NCBI RefSeq assembly: GCF_900103445.1 | Contig: NZ_FNHS01000015.1 | Coordinates: 1 to 64,000, forward strand | Length of the DNA stretch: 64,000 nt | Source: Methylobacterium phyllostachyos | GTDB taxonomy: Bacteria; Pseudomonadota; Alphaproteobacteria; Rhizobiales; Beijerinckiaceae | Direction of reading: 5' to 3' | Part shown: positions 43,229 to 52,152 of the stretch, piece after piece | How the letters are laid out: each line of letters begins with the position of its first letter | How positions within the stretch are numbered: the stretch's first letter is position 1 | Program-made: the position numbers and the translations under genes | The notes under the pieces: generated by a model | What the model was told of the DNA's origin: nothing | What the model saw: only the letters and a program-made list of their open reading frames with translations | Databases searched by the model: none

Positions 43229-43808
43229 TACGGGTGGGACACGCGGGGGGTTCTCAATCGTTAAAAGCCGGTGAAAACCGATGTTTCACGTGAAACATTT
43301 GTAAACCATGCCCGCCACCGGTTTACTGCGCGCGACACCCGTTTGCAATGACCAGTCCTGCCCCATCTTCTCCCCTGAGACGGGGCGAAGCCGTCCAAAG
43401 AAGCCCGCTGGTCGCGCGATGCTGCAGGGCTCATCCAGGCCTGCGCCCGGTACCCTGTTTCAGCGCCCTATGCCTGGTGCATCCGTGCCCTCGGGAACAG
43501 CCGCTTCGGCCACCCCCTCCCGGAAGGAGGCAGGACTGTCGGATCGACGGCCCGGGGGCGTCGGGCAGCTCTTGAGCATGGCGTCGCGTCCTGCACGCCC
43601 GGGAGACGCGCCCCTGCGCGGCTCACCCGGGTCGAGGCGTCCGCGGAGATGCATCAGCGCCGGCCCGAGAATAACCGCCCGGATATCCGCCTGATCGGCC
43701 ACCTGCCGGGATGAGTTGGAACAGCGGTGGCTCGGGATGCCACGGAGTTTCGGCAGGGCTTCCTTCTATCTGCCGTGCACGATCAGTATTCCGCAGTCCG
43801 ATAGGCTC
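43229..43808. other. Gene-poor region around parS
   Basis: 580 bases between the P450 and the convergent extensin-like gene. The first part is relatively AT-rich and holds the parS palindrome at 43282-43297. The rest contains open frames on both strands that lack ribosome sites and family features, so none is called. Confidence 0.6.
43282..43297. promoter_or_regulatory. parS: parS centromere site (ParB-binding palindrome)
   Basis: TGTTTCACGTGAAACA is a perfect 16-bp palindrome and identical to the canonical chromosomal ParB-binding parS sequence. It lies in a gene-free stretch. In most bacteria parS sites cluster near the replication origin, so this window is probably origin-proximal. Confidence 0.9.
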
Positions 43809-44813
43809 TCAGTAGATCGGTCCGGTGCCGGGCGTTGGTGCCCCCAACTGGAGCGGCTCATCGTAAGCCTCACCGGGGTCCTCCGGGACGGCGGCGACAT
43901 GCGGCGCGGGGCGGGCCGGAGGCGCCGAGGTGTAGGACGTCGCCGCGGGCAGGCGCGCGGGGGCGCGGGCGACCTGCGTCGGGCTCGCTGCCTTCGACAT
44001 CGGCGAGACGCCGTAGGGATCGTCCTCCTCGATATCCACCGGGGCCTGCGGGGCCGCGGGCTGGCGCGGCGGCGGGACAGGGCGCGACAGGGGCCGCTCG
44101 GCGCCGGTGCCGAGCTGCGGCGTGAACTTGATCAGCGGCTTGCAGATCCGGCGCAATCCGCGCGGGTCGTGCCGGGCGAGGTCCACGTGGATGTGGTCAT
44201 AGTGGAACACGTTGGAGCCGGGGGCCAGCACCGTCGTGAAGCGCTGGCAGGCCCCGAGGAAGATCTCGCGCAGGAAACCCTGCTCGGCCTCGGTGCCGTG
44301 CCAGCCGCCCTTCACGGTGATCACGTGCCCGTCGGCGAGCTTCACCGACATGAGATCGATGGCGTTGCCGAAGCCGTGCTCCGAGAGCTTGGCACCGGGC
44401 TGGTTGTTGCGGCCGCGGCAGGAATACGAGCCTGCGCTGATCTCCGCCACCGGCACGCCGAAGTAGAGGTTGGCGGCGGGCTGGATCGTGTCGGCGAGCC
44501 ACGCCTCGGCTTCGGCCAGAGCCGGGCAGCCGAGCGTCATCCGCTGCTTGAGCACGACGGAGCCGCCGCCGAGCCGCGTCACCCGGAACGGCTGCTGCAT
44601 GCCGCAGGGACCCGGGCCGTCCATCGCCGCCACCGGCGTGATGAACTCGGTGGGTTCCACCAGCTTCTTGGCCAAGCAGACCTGCTCGGCCTGATCGCGC
44701 CACGGTTCGCGCCGCTCGAAATGGTTGATCGAGCACGCGGTGAGCCCCGCGCCGAACAGCGCCAGGGCCGATAACAGGGATACGCCACGCCACATGACCC
44801 GGACGATGCGCAT
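43809..44813 (-). CDS. Extensin-like LAS-type peptidase lipoprotein
   Basis: 334 residues. Signal peptide with lipobox LTAC near residue 27, then the extensin-C domain of alphaproteobacteria. Zinc ligands of the LAS peptidase fold are seen in SEHGFGNAIDL and HYDHIHVDL, with Cys pairs (CGMQQPF, LGCPALAEAEAWL, YSCRGRNN). The last 100 residues are Pro/Ala-rich and probably flexible. A role in peptidoglycan trimming is suggested by the fold. Divergent from the amidase. Confidence 0.85.
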   Translation of the reverse strand: MRIVRVMWRGVSLLSALALFGAGLTACSINHFERREPWRDQAEQVCLAKKLVEPTEFITPVAAMDGPGPCGMQQPFRVTRLGGGSVVLKQRMTLGCPALAEAEAWLADTIQPAANLYFGVPVAEISAGSYSCRGRNNQPGAKLSEHGFGNAIDLMSVKLADGHVITVKGGWHGTEAEQGFLREIFLGACQRFTTVLAPGSNVFHYDHIHVDLARHDPRGLRRICKPLIKFTPQLGTGAERPLSRPVPPPRQPAAPQAPVDIEEDDPYGVSPMSKAASPTQVARAPARLPAATSYTSAPPARPAPHVAAVPEDPGEAYDEPLQLGAPTPGTGPIY

Positions 44814-44904
44814 GGTCGCGTAAAGCGTTCGTCAACGGCGTTTCCGGAATGCCGCGCCCTGTGGCTCTGTTGACAGAGACCCCTTCTGGAGCACTGAATA
44901 CAAA

Positions 44905-46134
44905 ATGCTCTCGCTCCTCGACCTCCGCGCCCGCATCGCAGCCGGCACCCTGACGCCCACGGGCGCGATCGACCTCTGCCGCGCGGCGATCGCCGCGCGC
45001 GAGCCGGCGTTGCGCGCCCTGGTCACCCTCGACGCGGCGCCAGCGATTCCGGAGACGGGGCCGCTCGCCGGCATCGCGGTGGGCGTGAAGGACATCATCA
45101 ACAGCGCCGGCCTGCCGACGCAGATGGGCTCGCCGATCTACCAGGGGTGGCACCCGCGGGGGGATGCCGCCGTGGTGGCGCGGCTGAAGAGCCTGGGCGC
45201 GGTGGCGCTGGCCAAGACCACCACCACAGCCTTCGCCAGCAGCGATCCGACCGCGACGGTCAACCCGCACGATCCCGGCCACACGCCGGGCGGCTCGTCG
45301 GCGGGCTCGGCCGCGGCGGTCGGCGCCGGGATGCTGCCGCTGGCACTGGGCACGCAGACGGCCGGCTCGGTGATCCGGCCCGCGAGCTATTGCGGCTGCG
45401 CGGCGGTGAAGCCGTCCTTCCGACTGATTCCGACCGTGGGGGTGAAGACGTATTCCTGGGCGCTCGACACGGTGGGCCTGTTCGCCGCCGGTGTGGCGGA
45501 TGTCGCCCATGCCCTGGCGTTGGCGACCGGCCGGTCCGAGATCGCGGGGGCCGAGCCGGGATCCGCGCCCCGCATCGGCCTCGTCCGCCTGGATTTCGCC
45601 GAGGCGCCGGAGCCGGAAGCCGAGACCGCCCTGACGCGCGCCCGGCAGGCGGCCGAACGCGCCGGTGCGCAGGTGACCGACCTGGCGCTGCCGCCGGAAC
45701 TGGCGCAGGCCTGGGAGCGCCACCGCATCATCCAGAACTACGAGGGCCGGCTGGCGCTTGCCTGGGAGTACGATACGCAGGCCGAGGCCTTGCCGCCGCT
45801 CGTTCGGGCGCATCTCGATGCGGGCGCGGCGATCGCCCCGTCCGTCTATGACGATGCCCGCCGCCATGCCCACCGGGCCCGGCGGGTGTTCAAGGACCTG
45901 TTCGCCGATTACGACGCGATCCTGACCTTTTCCGCGCCGGGGCCGGCCCCCGCGACGCTCGCCTCGACCGGGGATCCGCGCTTCAACCAACTCTGGACGC
46001 TGATGGGCGTGCCCTGCGTGAACGTCCCGGTGCCGGGGGACCGGCTCCCGATCGGCGTTCAGGTGATCGGCCGCTTCGGCGATGACGGACGGGCGCTCGC
46101 CGTGGCCCGGATGATCGAGGACGCCCTGCGCTAG
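44905..46134 (+). CDS. Amidase (amidase-signature family)
   Basis: 409-residue hydrolase with the complete Ser-cisSer-Lys triad: Lys in GIAVGVKDI (about residue 57), cis-Ser in GGSSAGSAAAV (about 133) and nucleophile Ser in TQTAGSVIRPA (about 157). The rest is the usual AS fold, ending PIGVQVIGRFGDDGRALAVARMIE. GGAG precedes the start. It is a lone gene; the amide substrate is unknown. It is shorter than GatA and is not flanked by gatB/C. Confidence 0.88.
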   Translation: MLSLLDLRARIAAGTLTPTGAIDLCRAAIAAREPALRALVTLDAAPAIPETGPLAGIAVGVKDIINSAGLPTQMGSPIYQGWHPRGDAAVVARLKSLGAVALAKTTTTAFASSDPTATVNPHDPGHTPGGSSAGSAAAVGAGMLPLALGTQTAGSVIRPASYCGCAAVKPSFRLIPTVGVKTYSWALDTVGLFAAGVADVAHALALATGRSEIAGAEPGSAPRIGLVRLDFAEAPEPEAETALTRARQAAERAGAQVTDLALPPELAQAWERHRIIQNYEGRLALAWEYDTQAEALPPLVRAHLDAGAAIAPSVYDDARRHAHRARRVFKDLFADYDAILTFSAPGPAPATLASTGDPRFNQLWTLMGVPCVNVPVPGDRLPIGVQVIGRFGDDGRALAVARMIEDALR

Positions 46135-46147
46135 CACGGCACACCGG

Positions 46148-46265
46148 GGTTCTCGAAGGCCGAGCCCTTCGGCGGGGCGTCGGGGCGAAGCCCCGATGAT
46201 CGGACTTCGCCCGATTCCAGGGTTCCACCCTGCCCCCCCCGAAAGGTCTCAGACCTCTCGAAACC
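46148..46265. repeat. Multi-hairpin repeat, family C (copy 2)
   Basis: Related to 24181-24296: GAAGGCCGAGCCCTTC, CGGGGCGAAGCCCCG, a CAGGGTTCCACCCTG hairpin and GAAAGGTCTCAGACCTCTC, framed by GGTTCTC and GAAACC. It lies between the convergent amidase and AI-2E permease genes. Confidence 0.7.
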
Positions 46266-46271
46266 GGGACC

Positions 46272-47420
46272 TTACGTGCTCGACTGCTCGTGGAGGGTGT
46301 CCTCGACGTAGAGCTGCTCCAGCAGGACCTTGATCACCGCCATCAGCGGCAGCGCCAGGGCGATGCCCCAGAGCCCGAAGATCACGCCGAGGATCAGCTG
46401 GCCGGCGAAGATCGTGGCCGGGGGGATGTCGAGGGCGCGCTTCTGGATGAAGGGCGTGAGGCCATAGCTCTCGAGGCACTGCACGGCGAGGTAGACACCC
46501 ACCGCGCCGATCACCGCCTTGGTGCCGGAGGCCAGCGCAGCGAGCACGATCACGATGCCGGCCACGAGCGGGCCGACCGTGGGCACGAAGGCGAGCAGGC
46601 CCGCCTGGAGGCCCAGGATCAGCGCGCCGCCGATCCCCAGGAAGGCCAACCCCGCCCAGGTGCACAGGAAGATCACCGCCATGATGATCAGCTGGCCGAA
46701 CAGCCAGTGCCGCAGGGTCTCGCCGGCCCCGTCGAGGACCTGTGACGCCCGCCAGCGCTTCTGCGGCGGCACGAAGCGGACCACACCATCGCGGTAGGCC
46801 TTCGGATCGGCCGCGAAGGCGAGCCCCAGGAAGGCGATGACCAGAAGGTTGCCCAGGGCGTCGAACAGCCCGAGGATCACCGCTGCCGCCGGCCCCAGAA
46901 CGCTGCCGGCATCCGAGACGATCGAGCTGCTGCCCTTCAGGAGGCCGTTGGCGAGGCCGCCGAGCCCGCCCTCGCGCTGCCCGGATTCCGTCGAGCCGTC
47001 CTTGCCGCCCCCCTGCGGGGCGAAGCTCGGCACGTCGATCCCGCGCTCGGAGAGCCAGCCGGTCACCGTGCCGGCCTGATCCTTGATCGTGGTGCCGAGG
47101 TCGCGCCCCTGCTGCACGATCGTGGCGCCGCCATAGCTGCCGAATCCGATGGCCGCGGCGGCAACCGCGAGGCTGGCGATGGTGAGCCTCAGAGACCTGG
47201 GCAGGGGCAGGACGCGACCAATCCCGCGTGTCAGCCCATCCAGGAAGACGCCGAGCAGCACGCCGGCGAAGATCAGGAGCAGCGTGCCCACCGACATCCA
47301 GGCCAGCGCCAGCGCCGCCGCGAAGCAGACGACCGCGATGCCCGATGCGGCGAGCGCCGCCGTCCCGCGCCAGGGCCCGACCGGGCCTTCGAAATCCTGA
47401 AGCTTCCTGTCCAACATCAT
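46272..47420 (-). CDS. AI-2E family transporter (PerM/YdiK type)
   Basis: 382-residue permease with about seven or eight membrane spans: an N-terminal pair, a large extracytoplasmic part, and the C-terminal run with LLAFVPTVGPLVAGIVIVLAALASG, the family's most conserved stretch, and LGVIFGLWGIALALPLMAVIKVL. A Gly/Ser-rich loop (residues about 145-170) is unusual. ATG at 47418-47420 was chosen (MMLDRKLQ). Members export AI-2 or act as Na/H antiporters; substrate unknown. Confidence 0.85.
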   Translation of the reverse strand: MMLDRKLQDFEGPVGPWRGTAALAASGIAVVCFAAALALAWMSVGTLLLIFAGVLLGVFLDGLTRGIGRVLPLPRSLRLTIASLAVAAAAIGFGSYGGATIVQQGRDLGTTIKDQAGTVTGWLSERGIDVPSFAPQGGGKDGSTESGQREGGLGGLANGLLKGSSSIVSDAGSVLGPAAAVILGLFDALGNLLVIAFLGLAFAADPKAYRDGVVRFVPPQKRWRASQVLDGAGETLRHWLFGQLIIMAVIFLCTWAGLAFLGIGGALILGLQAGLLAFVPTVGPLVAGIVIVLAALASGTKAVIGAVGVYLAVQCLESYGLTPFIQKRALDIPPATIFAGQLILGVIFGLWGIALALPLMAVIKVLLEQLYVEDTLHEQSST

Positions 47421-47620
47421 CGCTCCCGCGCCGCGGCCCCACGAACGCCGCGGTTCCACCCGGGTCAAGTGCGCCCGGCGCCGGATGTGCGCGGGGCCAC
47501 CAACCATTTCCGCGTGGAACACTGCGCTCGACCCGACCCTGGATGGGACCGTGAGGCATCTCGCGCGTTGGTTGCGGTTGCCCGGCCGATCGAGGCGCCG
47601 GCCTCTACAGGAGACACGCG

Positions 47621-47770
47621 ATGAGCGACCATTACGGCGAGACGCCGGTCCGTTCCCTCGGCCCCGGCCACACGGTCGATGGCGTCGATCAGCTCAGCAG
47701 CGTGGTCCTGATGGGCATCGCCATCGCCGGGGGTGCGCTCGCGGTGCTGCTCAACGCGCTGATCGTGTAA
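47621..47770 (+). CDS. Small membrane protein (49 residues)
   Basis: Reads MSDHYGETPVRSLGPGHTVD, then a single membrane span VVLMGIAIAGGALAVLLNALIV to the C-terminus. ACAGGAGACACGCG gives a good ribosome site at the right distance. Divergent from the AI-2E family gene, convergent with moaE. Probably a real small protein; function unknown. Confidence 0.6.
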   Translation: MSDHYGETPVRSLGPGHTVDGVDQLSSVVLMGIAIAGGALAVLLNALIV

Positions 47771-47776
47771 GGCGGC

Positions 47777-48244
47777 TCAGCTCCAGCGGCCGGCCGCGGC
47801 GTCGTCCTGCGCGGTCGCCGCAACCCAGGTCCCGGTGGTGCCGTCGGCCAAGTGCTCGCGCTTCCAGAACGGCGCCCGGGTCTTCAGATAGTCCATCAGG
47901 AAGCTCGCCGCCTCGAAGGCGGCGATCCGATGGCTGGAGGCGGTGATCACCAGCACGATGCCGTCGCCCGGGTGCACCCGCCCATACCGGTGAATCACCC
48001 GCAGGGCCTGGAGTGGCCAGCGCGACATGGCCTCGTCGGCGACCCGGAGGATCTCGGCCTCGGCCATCCCGGGATAGTGCTCGAGTTCCAAAGCCGCCAA
48101 GCGGCCGTCTTCGTCCCGGCACAGGCCCGTGAAGGTGACGACGGCGCCGGCCCGGCCGCCGAGATCGGAGCCGATCCGGGCGATCTCGGCCGCGGTGTCG
48201 AAGGGCTCGGCCTGGATGCCGATGCTCGGAACGGGCGCGCTCAT
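47777..48244 (-). CDS. moaE: Molybdopterin synthase catalytic subunit MoaE
   Basis: 155-residue enzyme that, with thiocarboxylated MoaD, converts cPMP to molybdopterin. Motifs: GAVVTFTGLCRD, LELEHYPGMAEAEI, VIHRYGRVHPGDGIVLVITASSHR, YLKTRAPFWKREH with the catalytic Lys. The ATG at 48242-48244 was chosen; MDRN three codons upstream is possible. No moaD is seen nearby. Confidence 0.93.
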   Translation of the reverse strand: MSAPVPSIGIQAEPFDTAAEIARIGSDLGGRAGAVVTFTGLCRDEDGRLAALELEHYPGMAEAEILRVADEAMSRWPLQALRVIHRYGRVHPGDGIVLVITASSHRIAAFEAASFLMDYLKTRAPFWKREHLADGTTGTWVAATAQDDAAAGRWS

Positions 48245-48388
48245 GTTCCGGTCCATACGGGTCGGGGACGGCTCCGGCCAGCCCCCCGGCCTGTCACACC
48301 CGATCGTGCCTCTATATGACACGCTCAGCCGCGCCCTGCCGGTTCCGGGATGCGTTGTCCCAGACCGTCGGTGGAGAAGGATATCCGT

Positions 48389-49408
48389 GTGACCCCCGAT
48401 CTCATCCTGCCCTATGACGGCGTCCAGCCCGACTTTGCGAGCCGGCCCGTCTGGTGCGGCCGCGGTAGCACGGTGATCGGTGCGGCCCGTATCGGCGCGC
48501 AGGCCTGGATCGGCGACGACGCTGTCATCCGGGCGGATGGGCAGAGCGTCACCCTCGGCGAGCGGTTCTGGCTCGGCCATCGCTCCACCGTCCACATCGC
48601 CACCCTGGTGCGGGGCACCCAGGTCGGCGACCGCGTGACCGTCGGGCGCAACAGCGTCGTGCATGCCTGCACGGTCGGCTCGGATGTCGTGATCGAGGAC
48701 GACGTGGTGATCCTCGACGGGGCGGAGATCGGCGACGGCGCCGTGATCGAGGCCGGATCGACCGTCTTCCCACGGGCTCAGCTGCCCGGCGGCTACGCCT
48801 ATGCGGGAAGCCCGGCGCGGCCGAAGCAGAAGGTGAATGCCGACGACGTCGCGGAGCGCGCCGAGCGCCTGCGCGAGCGGATGGGCGACGGGCCCACTCC
48901 GCCCGCCGGAGATCCGCCCGAGGTCGAGCCCAGCGTGTTCGTGGCCCGCACCGCAACCGTGCGCGGACGGGTGAGCCTGGGCGCCGGGTCGACCGTGCTG
49001 TTCTGCTGCGACCTCAACGCGGAGGCCGGGCCAATCGTGATCGGCGCCGACACCAACATCCAGGACAACACCGTGATCCGCACCCGCGGCGAGGGCGTGG
49101 TGATCGGGCGCGACACGACGATCGCCCATAACGTGCGGATCGCCGACAGCCGGATCGGCGCCCGCTCGCTCATCGGGATCGGTGCGGCGATCGCCCCCGG
49201 CACCCTGATCGCCGACGACGTGATGTTGGCAGCGGGCGCGACCACGGATCCCGGACAGATCCTTGAGGCCGGCTACCTCTGGGGTGGCCGCCCGGCGCGA
49301 ATCCTGGCGCCCCTCGATGCCGAGAAGCGCGCCACGATGATCCGCATCGTCGAGGGCTATTGCCGGCATGGGCGGGAGTACCGGGCAGCCCAGGAGGCGC
49401 TGAGTTAG
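48389..49408 (+). CDS. Tandem gamma-carbonic-anhydrase-like (hexapeptide) protein
   Basis: 339 residues. Two left-handed beta-helix domains in one chain: the first at about 15-145 (GSTVIGAARIGAQAWIGDDAVIRADG, VHIATLVRGTQVG, VHACTVGSDVVIEDD) and the second at about 180-325 (TATVRGRVSLGAGSTVLFCCDLN, IVIGADTNIQDNTVIRTRG, TIAHNVRIADSRIGA), each followed by a PAR-type end (SPARPKQK; GRPARIL). His residues at gamma-CA-like positions (HIA, HAC; IAHN) are present but only partly. The start is a GTG preceded by GGAGAAGG. Enzymatic activity is uncertain. Confidence 0.8.
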   Translation: MTPDLILPYDGVQPDFASRPVWCGRGSTVIGAARIGAQAWIGDDAVIRADGQSVTLGERFWLGHRSTVHIATLVRGTQVGDRVTVGRNSVVHACTVGSDVVIEDDVVILDGAEIGDGAVIEAGSTVFPRAQLPGGYAYAGSPARPKQKVNADDVAERAERLRERMGDGPTPPAGDPPEVEPSVFVARTATVRGRVSLGAGSTVLFCCDLNAEAGPIVIGADTNIQDNTVIRTRGEGVVIGRDTTIAHNVRIADSRIGARSLIGIGAAIAPGTLIADDVMLAAGATTDPGQILEAGYLWGGRPARILAPLDAEKRATMIRIVEGYCRHGREYRAAQEALS

Positions 49409-49602
49409 GGCCGGCCATCGTCGCCCCTGCCACCCGCCACCTTCATCCTGGGGTGCGAACCGAGCAGGCCTCGGAGGAAACCTTCGGTGGATGGCGCGCC
49501 CGGGGGGGGGCCCTCAGGCTTCCGCCGTGCCCCGGGCCACCTCAGGATGGGGGCGGGCCCGGGATCTCTGTGCACCGCGCGTGGAGCATCCGGATTTCGC
49601 GG

Positions 49603-50727
49603 TCAGACAGGTTCCCGGCGTCGCACGGGGACGGGCCCGTTGATGCCGGGCCAGTCGGAATAGCCGTTGGCGCCGCCACCGTACCAATAGGCCTTCGGTG
49701 CCTCGGCCACGGGCGCGCCGGTGGCGAACCGCTCCACCAGATCGGGATTGGCCAGATAGGGCCGCCCGAAGCTGAAGAGATCGGCCCGGCCCGCAGCCAG
49801 CTCTTTCTCGGCGAGGTCGAGGGTGAGCCCGTTATTGCCGATATAGGCGCCCTTGAAGCGGTGGCGCAGCGCGGCGAGGTCCACCCCCTCCGGCGCGTCC
49901 CGGGTCTGCTGCGTCACGCCCTCGATCGCATGGACGTAGAGCAGGCCGAAGCCATTGAGCGCGTCGATATAGGCCCCGTAGGTGGCGTTCGGGTCCGAAT
50001 CCAGGGGCGTCTCGCCGGGCTGCGTCGTGGCGGGCGAGATCCGGATGCCGACGCGTTCACCGCCGCCCCACACGTCGGTGACGGCCTGGACCACCTCAAG
50101 AGGGAAGCGCAGGCGGTTCTCGATGGAGCCGCCGTAACGGTCGGTCCGCCGGTTGGTCGAATCGCGGACGAACTGCTCCAGCAGGTAGTTGTTGGCCGAG
50201 TGGATCTCGACCCCGTCGAACCCGGCCCGCTTGGCGTTCTCCGCCGCCCGGCGATAATCGGCCACGATGCCCGGGATCTCGTCCGTCTCCAGGGCCCGCG
50301 GCGTCACGTGGGGCTTCATGCCCTCGCGGGTGAAGGCGGTCCCCTCCGGCTTGATCGCCGAGGCCGAGACCGGAGGTTTCCCGCCCGGCTGCAGGTCCGG
50401 ATGCGAGATCCGACCGGTGTGCCAGAGCTGGAGGAAGATCAGCCCGTCATTGGCATGGACCGTCCGGACGATCCGGGACCAGCTCTCCACCTGCGCGTCG
50501 GACCAGATACCGGGCGTATAGGCGTAGCCCACGGCCTGGGGCGAGATGTTGGTTGCCTCCGCGATGATCAGGCCGGCGCTCGCCCGCTGGCCGTAATAGT
50601 CGGCGGCGAAATCCGGCGGCACGCCGTCATTGTCCGAGCGGCTGCGGGTGAGCGGCGCCATCACGATACGATTTTTGAGGTTCAGGGCACCGATCGTGAC
50701 GGGCTGAAGGATCGGACTGTTCGGCAT
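49603..50727 (-). CDS. nemA: Old yellow enzyme family alkene reductase
   Basis: 374-residue FMN-dependent reductase. TIM-barrel with PLTRSRS, LQLWHTGRISHP, the active-site pair in EIHSANNYLLEQFVRDSTNRRTDRYGGSIENR, and FGRPYLANPDL for FMN phosphate. Reduces activated C=C bonds, nitrate esters or N-ethylmaleimide with NAD(P)H. The ATG at 50725-50727 (MPNSPILQPV) is typical. Divergent from the alcohol dehydrogenase. The symbol is a family-level guess. Confidence 0.9.
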   Translation of the reverse strand: MPNSPILQPVTIGALNLKNRIVMAPLTRSRSDNDGVPPDFAADYYGQRASAGLIIAEATNISPQAVGYAYTPGIWSDAQVESWSRIVRTVHANDGLIFLQLWHTGRISHPDLQPGGKPPVSASAIKPEGTAFTREGMKPHVTPRALETDEIPGIVADYRRAAENAKRAGFDGVEIHSANNYLLEQFVRDSTNRRTDRYGGSIENRLRFPLEVVQAVTDVWGGGERVGIRISPATTQPGETPLDSDPNATYGAYIDALNGFGLLYVHAIEGVTQQTRDAPEGVDLAALRHRFKGAYIGNNGLTLDLAEKELAAGRADLFSFGRPYLANPDLVERFATGAPVAEAPKAYWYGGGANGYSDWPGINGPVPVRRREPV

Positions 50728-50979
50728 CGGGGCTCCCGCTCCGGGCTGCAGGTGGACGGGCGCCAGTGCTTGCGACACCGCATCGTCACGAAGCGCCGGA
50801 GCGCCCCGCCGAGCCGACAACCCAGCACGACCGGGGCGGGGTTCCGCGGAGGATGCGCATCTCCGACGCACCCCTCGGCGAATCGTCGACAGACCGGAAC
50901 TTGGCCGCACCGCGCCAGGCTTAACCGAAACGATGGCCGCGTTCGGCCCTCACCTCACCAACATGTGGAGCTCCTCGCC

Positions 50980-52152
50980 ATGAAGGCACTGTGCTGGCAC
51001 GGCCGCAACGATATCCGCTGCGACACGGTCCCGGACCCGAAGATCGAGGATTCCCGCGACGTGATCATCAAGGTGACGAGCTGCGCGATCTGCGGCTCGG
51101 ACCTCCACCTGATGGACGGGCTGATGCCCACCATGGAGAGCGGTGACGTGCTCGGCCATGAATTCATGGGCGAGGTCGTCGAGGTCGGCCAGGGCTTCAC
51201 CAAGTTCAAGAAGGGCGACCGGATCGTCGTGCCCTTCAACATCAATTGCGGCTCATGCCGGCAGTGCAAGCTCGGCAACTACTCCGTGTGCGAGCGCTCG
51301 AACCGCAACGCCGAGATGGCGGCGGCGCAATTCGGCTACACGACCGCCGGGCTGTTCGGCTATTCGCACCTCACCGGCGGCTACGCGGGCGGACAGGCCG
51401 AGTACGTGCGCGTGCCCATGGCGGACGTCGCGCCCATGACGGTGCCGGACGGCATGGACGATGAGTCGGTCCTGTTCCTCACCGATATTCTGCCCACCGG
51501 CTGGCAGGGCGCCGAGCACTGCGAGATCCAGGGCGGCGAGACCATCGCGATCTGGGGTGCGGGGCCGGTCGGCATCTTCGCGATCCAGTCGGCCAAGATC
51601 ATGGGCGCCGAGCGTATCATCGCCATCGAGACGGTGCCCGAGCGCATTGCGCTCGCCCGAAAGGCGGGGGCCACCGACGTCATCGACTTCATGAACGAGG
51701 ACGTGTTCGAGCGGATCAAGGAGATCACCAAGGGCCAGGGCGCCGACGGCGTGATCGACTGCGTCGGCATGGAGGCGAGCGCCGGCCATGGCGGCATCAC
51801 CGGCATGCTCTCCACGGTGCAGGAGAAGCTCACCGCCACGGAGCGGCCCTACGCGCTGGCCGAGGCGATCAAGGCGGTCCGTCCCTGCGGCATCGTCTCG
51901 GTGCCCGGCGTCTATGGCGGGCCGATCCCGGTCAACATGGGCTCGATCGTGCAGAAGGGCCTGACCCTGAAGAGCGGCCAGACCCACGTGAAGCGCTACC
52001 TTGAGCCGCTGACCAAGCTGATCCAGGAGGGCAAGATCGACACGACCCTCCTGATCACGCACCGCTCGCAGAACCTCGAAGAGGGGCCGGATCTCTACAA
52101 GACCTTCCGTGACAAGAAGGACGGCTGCGTGAAGGTGGTGTTCCACCTCTGA
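50980..52152 (+). CDS. Zinc-dependent alcohol dehydrogenase (formaldehyde-dehydrogenase-like)
   Basis: 390-residue medium-chain dehydrogenase. Catalytic zinc site CAICGSDLHLMDG and GHEFMGEV; structural zinc Cys cluster NCGSCRQCKLGNYSVC; Rossmann loop GAGPVGIFAIQSA near residue 195; C-terminal GPDLYKTFRDKKDGCVKVV. The subfamily includes glutathione-independent aldehyde/formaldehyde dehydrogenases. The frame is open for 1.6 kb upstream through the antisense of the OYE gene, but the ATG at 50980 preceded by GGAG is the start. The substrate may be an aldehyde or alcohol relevant to methylotrophy, by inference only. Confidence 0.9.
   Translation: MKALCWHGRNDIRCDTVPDPKIEDSRDVIIKVTSCAICGSDLHLMDGLMPTMESGDVLGHEFMGEVVEVGQGFTKFKKGDRIVVPFNINCGSCRQCKLGNYSVCERSNRNAEMAAAQFGYTTAGLFGYSHLTGGYAGGQAEYVRVPMADVAPMTVPDGMDDESVLFLTDILPTGWQGAEHCEIQGGETIAIWGAGPVGIFAIQSAKIMGAERIIAIETVPERIALARKAGATDVIDFMNEDVFERIKEITKGQGADGVIDCVGMEASAGHGGITGMLSTVQEKLTATERPYALAEAIKAVRPCGIVSVPGVYGGPIPVNMGSIVQKGLTLKSGQTHVKRYLEPLTKLIQEGKIDTTLLITHRSQNLEEGPDLYKTFRDKKDGCVKVVFHL

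Noticed and set aside
43308..43694. 128-codon plus-strand frame next to parS
   Set aside because: No ribosome site, Pro/Ser/Arg-rich shadow-type composition, no family resemblance.
43460..43702. Minus-strand frame beginning with GTG whose first 25 residues vaguely recall the end of TetR regulators
   Set aside because: Similarity is too weak, the rest is low complexity, and no DNA-binding part is found upstream in any frame; a degraded remnant is possible but not supported.
47777..49369. 530-codon minus-strand frame running through the beta-helix gene into moaE
   Set aside because: Only its last 155 codons are coding (MoaE); the rest is antisense to the hexapeptide protein.
49360..50979. Open frame continuing 540 codons upstream of the zinc alcohol dehydrogenase
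   Set aside because: It is the antisense of the old yellow enzyme gene; the dehydrogenase starts normally at 50980 with a ribosome site.
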